Positions 1 to 5,158 of a stretch of 11,016 bases of DNA are shown here, piece after piece. Below the pieces are notes generated by a model. That model did not search any database and was not told the DNA's origin. It worked only from the letters and a program-made list of their open reading frames with translations. A program made the translations under genes and the position numbers. Numbering within the stretch: the first letter of the stretch is position 1; every line of letters begins with the position of its first letter. Source of the DNA: JABDPF01 sp036351575 (lineage in GTDB: Bacteria > Pseudomonadota > Gammaproteobacteria > Xanthomonadales > SZUA-36); the NCBI GenBank assembly GCA_036351575.1, contig JAZBPJ010000194.1, positions 1 to 11,016 on the forward strand. The letters run 5' to 3'.

Positions 1-407
1 CCGAGGTACCAGGCCGCGCCGCCGGCCGCCAGCAATGCGGCGACCACGGCCCAGGGAATCCAGCCCCTGCGCGGGCCAACGGCCTCCTCGGTGAGCACCC
101 GGTCCGGGCGCAGACCCGGCGCCTGCAAAACCCAGCGGCAGGACGCGATGCGGATTTCGTCACCGCTGGCCAGGGACGCCTTTTGCACGGTCTCGCCGTT
201 GAGCATGGTCTCGCCACTTTCAGCCAGGTTTGCCAGGGTCAGTCCGCCCTGCCCGTCATCGCTGATCTCGGCGTGACGGGGGGCCACTCCATCCTGGTCG
301 ACGCGCAGGTCGCAATCGTCCGCACGGCCGATCACGGTGCGCTCACCGAGGGTGTGGGACTGGTTGATCACGGCGCCCGAAGCGCCCTTGAGTCGGTAGA
401 TGCTCAT
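1..407 (-). CDS. FHA-domain protein with one membrane helix (partial, C-terminus off the window)
   Basis: This open frame runs from an ATG at 407 to the left edge without a stop, giving 135 codons. The N-terminal ~95 residues look like a forkhead-associated (FHA) domain: a Gly-Arg pair at 27-28 (VIGRADDCDL), a VAPRHAEI segment at 41-48 and an Asn-Gly pair at 70-71. FHA domains normally bind phosphothreonine peptides. The usual Ser of the SxxH motif is Ala42 here, so phosphopeptide binding may be weak or altered. Residues ~117-135 (IPWAVVAALLAAGGAAWYL) form a hydrophobic helix after an Arg pair, which suggests a cytoplasmic FHA head anchored in the inner membrane. The part beyond the helix is not visible, so the role is unknown. 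No Shine-Dalgarno sequence precedes the ATG; the upstream 93 bp are hairpin repeats. The start is supported by the typical FHA N-terminus. Confidence 0.8.
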   Translation of the reverse strand, partial: MSIYRLKGASGAVINQSHTLGERTVIGRADDCDLRVDQDGVAPRHAEISDDGQGGLTLANLAESGETMLNGETVQKASLASGDEIRIASCRWVLQAPGLRPDRVLTEEAVGPRRGWIPWAVVAALLAAGGAAWYL

Positions 408-410
408 TTT

Positions 411-436
411 GAAAAACCGGGGTGAAAAACCGGGGT
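411..436. repeat. 13-bp tandem direct repeat (GAAAAACCGGGGT x2)
   Basis: GAAAAACCGGGGT occurs at 411-423 and again at 424-436, with no mismatch and no gap. The second unit is the left flank of the hairpin at 432-462. The same AAAACCGGGGT flank precedes the hairpin at 9269. The tandem unit therefore looks like a duplication of the flank of the repeat element rather than an independent motif. It lies 4 bp upstream of the FHA-gene start codon. Confidence 0.85.
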
Positions 437-462
437 CAGAGTAGCGCAGCTACTCTGACCCC
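432..462. repeat. REP-like palindromic hairpin, copy A (complete)
   Basis: This is a 31-bp inverted repeat with arms GGGGTCAGAGTAGC and GCTACTCTGACCCC (14 bp, perfect) and a 3-nt loop GCA on the plus strand. It matches the copy at 9269-9299 at 30 of 31 bases; the difference is in the loop. Read on the minus strand, the direction of truD and the FHA gene, the hairpin is followed by GGTTTTTC, so it could act as a weak intrinsic terminator or as an mRNA 3'-end stabiliser after truD. I recall similar GGGTCAGAGTA palindromes in proteobacterial genomes near REP-associated tyrosine transposases, but none is encoded here. Confidence 0.85.
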
Positions 463-474
463 ATCAAGTTAAGT

Positions 475-495
475 TAGCTCAGCTACTCTGACCCC
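475..495. repeat. REP-like palindrome, copy B (truncated), overlapping the truD stop
   Basis: This segment matches the last 21 bases of the complete element: loop TCA flanked by the full CTACTCTGACCCC right arm and only the TAGC part of the left arm. The outer 10 bases of the left arm are missing. It lies 12 bp from copy A. Both copies carry CTTGA or CTTGAT (minus strand) just before the GGGG, so B and A look like a 32-33 bp tandem duplication. The truD stop codon (479-481) falls inside this copy. Confidence 0.8.
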
Positions 496-1537
496 TCAAG
501 GTGGTGGCGTCCCGCACGTTCACAAGTTCGCGCAGCAGGCTGGTGGCGTAAGCGCCGGGCGGCAACTCGAAACGCAGCCTGACCCGGTCCTCGCCGGTCT
601 CGACCTCCAGCGCACGGGGACGCAGGCGCAGCGCGCGCCGGGCGGCATCCAGGCCGGCAGCTGACAGCGCCTCGACCAGGTGCTGCTCGTTCGCGAGCGC
701 CTCGTCCTCGACCCCGGCGGCCTCGCGCAGCGGCACCGTGCCGCCGCGACCGGCCAGCGGTCCGGTGGGGTGGATTTCCATGGCAGCGCAGCGCCGCTCC
801 AACTCCGCATCGGGCAGGCTGCACTCGAATATGGGCCGGCGGCCGTCGAGGATCGCGATTTCACCGTCGAGCAGGCGGTTCCAGTTGCCCTGCCCGACAC
901 GGAACGAGAGCACCCGGTTGAAAAGAAAGCTGCGCGCCGAGGACAGGTAAATACTGCGGGTCTCGCGGCGGACCCTGCCGCCGCGCTCGAGCCAGCCGCG
1001 CGCCTTTTCAACGTTGGAACCTCCGCGGCCGAATCGCTGCGGGCCGAAATAATTGGGAACGCCCGTCGCCGCCACGCGTTCGACGCGCTCGGCGAGTTCG
1101 GCGGGCTGTCCGTCAAAATGACGCACGAGAATTTCAAAGCGGTTGCCCGCAAGCGTGCCCCGCCGCAGCTTGCGGCCGTGGCGCTGCGCCTGCAAAACAC
1201 GTACGCCCTCGATTTCCCACTCTGGCCAATCGTCGCTGCTCGCTTCCTGAAGGCCGATGGAAAACCACTGGGTCGTCACGCCGTGACGGTCCTTCATGCC
1301 GGCGAAGCCGACGTCCCGCGACGTGACCCCGGCCGCCGCCGCCAGCCGGCGCGCCACCCAGTTCGTATTCGCGCCGCGCTTTTCTATCTCAAGCCAGAGG
1401 TGGTTGCCCTCGCCATCGGGCAAAACCAGCGGGAGTTCACTGACGCGAAAGTCTTCCGCTTCGGTTCGAATGATTCCGCCTGAAGGCGGCCGCCCCAGCG
1501 CCCACGCCCATTCGGGCAGCATCGTTTCGCCCGTCAT
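479..1537 (-). CDS. truD: tRNA pseudouridine(13) synthase TruD
   Basis: TruD converts uridine 13 of certain tRNAs (tRNA-Glu in E. coli) to pseudouridine. The 352-residue product is close to the E. coli length (349). It shows the catalytic motif FAGMKDRHG with nucleophile Asp83, the conserved GNRFEILVR strand near 130, the signature GVPNYFGPQRFGRGGSN near 158-174, and the C-terminal LPPGAYATSLLRELVN. The ATG at 1537 directly abuts the ispF stop with no gap, so translation is probably coupled; an alternative ATG lies five codons in. It is the last gene of the pyrG operon. The last five residues (RGQSS) and the TGA stop are encoded by the truncated hairpin repeat at 475-495, so the native 3' end seems to have been replaced. 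The fold and active site should be unaffected. Confidence 0.96.
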   Translation of the reverse strand: MTGETMLPEWAWALGRPPSGGIIRTEAEDFRVSELPLVLPDGEGNHLWLEIEKRGANTNWVARRLAAAAGVTSRDVGFAGMKDRHGVTTQWFSIGLQEASSDDWPEWEIEGVRVLQAQRHGRKLRRGTLAGNRFEILVRHFDGQPAELAERVERVAATGVPNYFGPQRFGRGGSNVEKARGWLERGGRVRRETRSIYLSSARSFLFNRVLSFRVGQGNWNRLLDGEIAILDGRRPIFECSLPDAELERRCAAMEIHPTGPLAGRGGTVPLREAAGVEDEALANEQHLVEALSAAGLDAARRALRLRPRALEVETGEDRVRLRFELPPGAYATSLLRELVNVRDATTLRGQSS

Positions 1538-2017
1538 TCAGGCCTGCCGGATCAGCGCGATCGCCTGCGCGGCGATGCCTTCCTCGCGGCCGCAGAAGCC
1601 GAGCCGCTCCGTCGTCGTGGCCTTGACCGAAACAGCGCTTGCCGCGATGCCGAGCGCGCCGGCAATCGCCTCGCGCATGGCCGCGGCGTGCGGGCCGATC
1701 TTCGGGCGCTCGCAGACGATGGTGACGTCGACATTGACGGGCCGCCAACCGGCTGCCGACAGCAGCCCGCGCACCCTTTTCAGCAGTTCGCGCGAATCGG
1801 CCCCGGCCCAGCGCCCGTCCGATGGCGGGAAATGTTGCCCGATATCGCCCAGCGCGGCCGCGCCGAGCAGCGCGTCGCACAAAGCATGCAGGGCCACGTC
1901 GCCGTCCGAGTGCGCCGCCAGGCCCCGCTCGTGGGGAATCCGAACGCCCCCCAGAACGACGTGGTCGCCGGCGCCGAAGGCGTGCACATCGAATCCCTGG
2001 CCGATGCGGAAGCTCAT
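1538..2017 (-). CDS. ispF: 2-C-methyl-D-erythritol 2,4-cyclodiphosphate synthase IspF
   Basis: IspF cyclises CDP-methylerythritol 2-phosphate to MEcPP with release of CMP, the fifth step of the MEP isoprenoid pathway. It is a cytosolic homotrimer. The product is 159 residues, the same as E. coli IspF. Visible features are the metal ligands Asp10, His12 (GFDVHAF) and His44 (HSDGDVALHALCDALLGAAALGDIG), and the C-terminal VKATTTERLGFCGREEGIAAQA signature. I start at the ATG at 2017 rather than the TTG at 2020. The ATG shares one base with the ispD stop (TGATG), a usual coupling arrangement, and gives the family-typical N-terminus MSFRIGQGFDVH. IspD, one gene upstream, makes CDP-ME, which a kinase (IspE, not in this window) phosphorylates to give the IspF substrate. 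Confidence 0.97.
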   Translation of the reverse strand: MSFRIGQGFDVHAFGAGDHVVLGGVRIPHERGLAAHSDGDVALHALCDALLGAAALGDIGQHFPPSDGRWAGADSRELLKRVRGLLSAAGWRPVNVDVTIVCERPKIGPHAAAMREAIAGALGIAASAVSVKATTTERLGFCGREEGIAAQAIALIRQA

Positions 2018-2724
2018 CAATCGACGACCGACTGCCGCTGCAGGATGAATTCGGCCAGGATCAGATCCTCGCAGCCGGTGATCTTGATGTTGGACGCCGC
2101 GCCGGTCACCAGCAGCGGATGAACACCCGAGCGCTCCATCGCGGCCGCCTCGTCGGTCGGCTCTTCACCGGCTTCCAGCGCGGCGCGCAGCAGGTCCGCC
2201 AATTGCCCGAGCGGAAAGAGCTGGGGGGTCTGCGCGGCCCAGCAGCGCGAGCGGTCCACCGTCTTTTCGATAAAACCATTCTCGTCCGCCCATTTCAGCG
2301 TATCGCTGACGGGCCAGGCCAGGATGGCGCCCGACGGGCTGGCCAGGCCCTGCCCGATCAGCCGTTCCAGCGCGGACCGCGACAGGCACGGCCGGGCCGC
2401 GTCGTGAACCAGGACCCAGTCGTCCGCGGAAGCTTCCTCGAGGATGAGCTCCAGGCCGCTCAGCACCGAGGCCGACCGGCTGTCGCCGCCCGCTACCGTC
2501 CTGACGTTCGGCCAGTGGGGGCGCAACAGTTCTTCGAAAATGCCGTCATCCGAAGCCAGCACGACCGTCACGGAAACAACCGACGGATGGCGGCTCACGG
2601 CTTCGATGCTGTGGTGAATCACCGGCTGCCCCATGAGGTGGGCGTATTGCTTCAGGGTCGTACCGCCGAAGCGCACGCTGCGGCCGGCCGCAGGTATCAA
2701 GGCATGGATGGGGGGATGATCCAT
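2017..2724 (-). CDS. ispD: 2-C-methyl-D-erythritol 4-phosphate cytidylyltransferase IspD
   Basis: IspD joins CTP and methylerythritol 4-phosphate to give CDP-ME, the third MEP-pathway step. The 235 residues match the E. coli length (236). Visible are the N-terminal nucleotide-binding loop IPAAGRSVRFGG with Arg18 and Lys25 (LKQY), the GGDSRSASVLSGL segment, the LVHDAARPCLS block, AWPVSDTLK, RCWAAQTPQLF, EPTDEAAAMERSG and the C-terminal NIKITGCEDLILAE that carries the substrate-binding Lys. The loop departs from the usual AAGxGxRxGxxxPKQY in two places: Ser16 for Gly and Leu24 for Pro. The ATG at 2724 is 4 nt after the ftsB stop. Linkage to pyrG puts its CTP supply in the same operon. Confidence 0.96.
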   Translation of the reverse strand: MDHPPIHALIPAAGRSVRFGGTTLKQYAHLMGQPVIHHSIEAVSRHPSVVSVTVVLASDDGIFEELLRPHWPNVRTVAGGDSRSASVLSGLELILEEASADDWVLVHDAARPCLSRSALERLIGQGLASPSGAILAWPVSDTLKWADENGFIEKTVDRSRCWAAQTPQLFPLGQLADLLRAALEAGEEPTDEAAAMERSGVHPLLVTGAASNIKITGCEDLILAEFILQRQSVVD

Positions 2725-2728
2725 CGCT

Positions 2729-3028
2729 TCAGTCTACGCCTTCCGGCGCGTCGCCGCGTTTCGGAACGACCAGGTAAAACTCCTCGCCCTCCTTGATCAT
2801 GCCGAGCTCGCTGCGCGCCCGTTCCTCGATGGCCTGCAGGCCCTGCCTGAGGTCCTCGACTTCGGCCTGCAGCTCCTGGTTGCGCTGCGCCAGCATTTCG
2901 TTTTCGCGGGCCTGCTCCTCGACCCGCTCGGCGAGCCGCTGGACATCCCGGTATCCGCCTTCGCCAAACCACATTTTCAATTGCAGCAGGACGATGACGA
3001 CGACCAGGATGGCCAGCAGTGTTTTCAT
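2729..3028 (-). CDS. ftsB: Cell division protein FtsB
   Basis: FtsB is a small bitopic inner-membrane protein. With FtsL and FtsQ it forms the divisome subcomplex that controls septal peptidoglycan synthesis by FtsWI. The 99-residue product has a membrane helix at about 3-20 (TLLAILVVVIVLLQLKMWF), then WFGEGGYRD, a heptad-rich coiled coil at about 28-70, and the conserved LQAIEERARSELGMIKEGEEFYLVVP, closely matching the E. coli counterpart. The start is the ATG at 3028, overlapping the eno stop by 4 bp (ATGA). A longer in-frame version reaching 3142 would put a charged extension before the membrane helix and overlap eno by more than 100 bp, so I reject it. No clear Shine-Dalgarno is seen, so translation is probably coupled to eno. 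Confidence 0.95.
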   Translation of the reverse strand: MKTLLAILVVVIVLLQLKMWFGEGGYRDVQRLAERVEEQARENEMLAQRNQELQAEVEDLRQGLQAIEERARSELGMIKEGEEFYLVVPKRGDAPEGVD

Positions 3029-4317
3029 TGCCAGTTCTTGATATTGCTGAAGGCGCTGCCGCCTGCGAAGCTGGCCTCGGCTCCGAGTGCGTCCTCGATG
3101 CGCAGCAGCTGGTTGTACTTGGCGACCCGGTCGGAGCGGCACAGCGAACCGGTCTTGATCTGGGTGGCCGTGCTGGCCACGGCGAGGTCGGCGATGGTCG
3201 CGTCCTCGGTTTCGCCCGAGCGGTGCGACACGACCGCGCTGTAACCCGCTTTTTCAGCCATCGCGATGGCCTGCAGGGTCTCGGTCAGCGTGCCGATCTG
3301 GTTCAGCTTGATCAGGATCGAGTTGGTGATGCCCATGTCGATGCCGCGCTGGAATATCTCGGTATTGGTCACGTACAGGTCGTCGCCGACCAGCTGGACG
3401 TCGTCGCCGATCATCCGGGTCAGGACTTCCCAGCCTTCCCAGTCGCCTTCGTCCATGCCGTCCTCGATGCTGATGATCGGGTACTGGCGGGTCCACGAAG
3501 CGAGGTATTCGGCAAATTCTTCAGAGGTGAAATACTTGCCCTCGGACTCGAGGTGGTATTTGCCGTCCTTGAAAAACTCGCTGGAAGCGACGTCGAGCCC
3601 CAGGCTGACCTGGTCGCCGATCCGGTAACCCGATTTCTCCACGGCCTCGAGGATGACCTCGACCGCCGCCTCGTTCGACGGCAGGTCCGGGGCGAAACCG
3701 CCCTCGTCGCCCACCGCGGTGTTCATGCCCTTGCCGTTCAGCACAGCTTTCAGGGTATGAAAAATTTCCACGCCGCAGCGCAGCGAATCGGCGAAGGAAT
3801 CGAAACCCCAGGGCAGGATCATGAATTCCTGCATGTCGACGCTGTTGTTGGCGTGCGCGCCGCCGTTGATGATGTTCATCATCGGCACCGGCAAAGCCGG
3901 CTTGACGTCGCCCGCCAGGCGGCGCCACAGCGGCCGCCCCTCTTCCGCGGCCATCGCGTGGGCGGCGGCCAGGCTGACACCGAGCAGGGCGTTGGCGCCC
4001 AGCCTGCCCTTGTTCGGGGTGCCGTCCAGGTCGATCATGCGGGCATCGAGGGCCGCCTGGTCATCGGCGTCGGTACCGACGACGGTCGCGGCAATCGGGC
4101 CGTTGACGTTCTCGACCGCCCGGGTCACGCCCTTGCCCATGTAACGGCTCTTGTCACCGTCACGCAGTTCGATGGCTTCGCGCGCGCCGGTGGAAGCCCC
4201 CGAGGGCACGGCCGCGCGGCCGTGCGCGCCGGATGCCAGGACGACATCGGCCTCCAGGGTCGGATTGCCGCGGGAGTCGAGAATCTCCCGCGCGTGTACG
4301 GACTTGATATTGCTCAT
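3025..4317 (-). CDS. eno: Enolase (phosphopyruvate hydratase)
   Basis: Enolase interconverts 2-phosphoglycerate and phosphoenolpyruvate in glycolysis and gluconeogenesis; in many bacteria it is also a degradosome component. The 430 residues are typical (E. coli 432). The N-terminal domain has AREILDSRGNPTLEADV and the mobile loop VPSGASTG. The barrel domain has INGGAHANN with His155, the VGDEGGFAPDL block that carries the catalytic acid/base Glu, metal ligands in LGLDVASSEF, SIEDGMDEGD and LVGDDLYVTN, Lys337 in the ILIKLNQIGTLTET signature, and SHRSGETED near the active site. The ATG at 4317 follows a good ribosome site at 4324-4329. It sits 22 bp after kdsA, whose enzyme uses the PEP product, and overlaps ftsB by 4 bp. 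Confidence 0.98.
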   Translation of the reverse strand: MSNIKSVHAREILDSRGNPTLEADVVLASGAHGRAAVPSGASTGAREAIELRDGDKSRYMGKGVTRAVENVNGPIAATVVGTDADDQAALDARMIDLDGTPNKGRLGANALLGVSLAAAHAMAAEEGRPLWRRLAGDVKPALPVPMMNIINGGAHANNSVDMQEFMILPWGFDSFADSLRCGVEIFHTLKAVLNGKGMNTAVGDEGGFAPDLPSNEAAVEVILEAVEKSGYRIGDQVSLGLDVASSEFFKDGKYHLESEGKYFTSEEFAEYLASWTRQYPIISIEDGMDEGDWEGWEVLTRMIGDDVQLVGDDLYVTNTEIFQRGIDMGITNSILIKLNQIGTLTETLQAIAMAEKAGYSAVVSHRSGETEDATIADLAVASTATQIKTGSLCRSDRVAKYNQLLRIEDALGAEASFAGGSAFSNIKNWQ

Positions 4318-4323
4318 GTTTTT

Positions 4324-4329
4324 TCCTTC
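4324..4329 (-). promoter_or_regulatory. Ribosome binding site of eno
   Basis: GAAGGA on the minus strand is separated from the eno ATG by 6 nt of mostly A (AAAAAC-like). It is the only clear Shine-Dalgarno site found at an internal junction of this operon, which fits high independent translation of enolase compared with its coupled neighbours. Confidence 0.75.
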
Positions 4330-4339
4330 AGAAAGATGA

Positions 4340-5158
4340 CTAAATGGGGTTGTTCTTGCTCACGGTGTCCAGTTCCTTGAGGACGGACAGCAATTCCTCG
4401 GCCTGGTCCAGCGGCCAGGCGTTCGGGCCGTCGCTCAACGCTTTTTCGGGATCGGGATGGGTTTCCATGAACAATCCGGAAACGCCGACTGCCACCGCCG
4501 CGCGGGCCAGCACGGGGACGAATTCCCGCTGCCCTCCGGACGCGGTGCCCTTGCCGCCGGGCAGCTGCACCGAATGGGTCGCGTCGAAAACCACCGGGCA
4601 GCCGGTCTCGCGCATCACCGCGAGCGACCTCATGTCGGAGACGAGGTTGTTGTAACCGAAACTGACGCCCCGCTCACAGACCATTATGTTCTTGTTACCG
4701 GTCGATTTCGCCTTGTCGACGACGTTGCCCATTTCCCATGGACTCAGGAACTGGCCCTTCTTGATGTTGACCGGCACGCCGGCCGAGGCCACGCGGTGAA
4801 TGAAATTGGTCTGGCGGCAGAGAAAGGCCGGGGTTTGCAGCACGTCGACCACCCGGGCGACCATCTCGATGTCGGTATCCTCGTGCACGTCGGTCAGCAC
4901 CGGCACACCGACCTGGCGCCTGACCTCGGCCAGGATACGCAGGCCTTCCTCGACACCGAGCCCGCGAAAACTGTCGCCGGAAGAGCGGTTGGCCTTGTCA
5001 AAGGACGACTTGTAGATGAACGGGATATCCAGCCGCGCGCAGATTTCCTGCAGCGCGCCGGCCGTGTCGAGCGCAAGCTGTTCGGACTCGATGACACAGG
5101 GACCTGCGATCAGGAAAAAGGGCCGTTCGGGACCGACGTCGAATCCGCACAGTTTCAC
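4340..5158 (-). CDS. kdsA: 3-deoxy-8-phosphooctulonate (Kdo-8-P) synthase KdsA
   Basis: KdsA condenses PEP and arabinose 5-phosphate into Kdo 8-phosphate, the precursor of the LPS inner-core sugar. The 272-residue TIM-barrel protein starts with a GTG at 5156-5158 that overlaps the pyrG stop (GTGA), so translation is coupled; GGAG lies about 10 nt upstream. Motifs seen are IAGPCVIES (Cys21), KSSFDKANRSS (Lys50, Lys55, Asn57, Arg58), DVHED, CRQTNF, NIKKGQFLSPWEM, FGYNNLV, DATHSVQLPGG (His195) and METHPDPEKALSDG (Glu232, Asp243). Cys21 with His195, Glu232 and Asp243 matches the four metal ligands of the metal-dependent class known from Aquifex. The E. coli enzyme has Asn at the Cys position and needs no metal. 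I therefore predict a metal-dependent enzyme. Confidence 0.96.
   Translation of the reverse strand: MKLCGFDVGPERPFFLIAGPCVIESEQLALDTAGALQEICARLDIPFIYKSSFDKANRSSGDSFRGLGVEEGLRILAEVRRQVGVPVLTDVHEDTDIEMVARVVDVLQTPAFLCRQTNFIHRVASAGVPVNIKKGQFLSPWEMGNVVDKAKSTGNKNIMVCERGVSFGYNNLVSDMRSLAVMRETGCPVVFDATHSVQLPGGKGTASGGQREFVPVLARAAVAVGVSGLFMETHPDPEKALSDGPNAWPLDQAEELLSVLKELDTVSKNNPI

Noticed and set aside
2729..3142. A 137-codon version of ftsB starting upstream of the ATG at 3028
   Set aside because: It would overlap eno by over 100 bp and place a charged segment before the membrane helix. The 99-residue form matches FtsB length and topology.
4206..4225. A perfect 20-bp palindrome (GCACGGCCGC arm) inside eno
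   Set aside because: It encodes the conserved His-Gly-Arg-Ala-Ala-Val stretch before the VPSGAS loop with GC-rich codons. It has no relation to the dispersed hairpin family and is explained by coding constraint.
3019..4380. A 453-codon open frame on the plus strand antisense to eno
   Set aside because: Eno is unmistakable on the other strand. High GC with few stops makes long antisense frames, and the translation has no recognisable domain.
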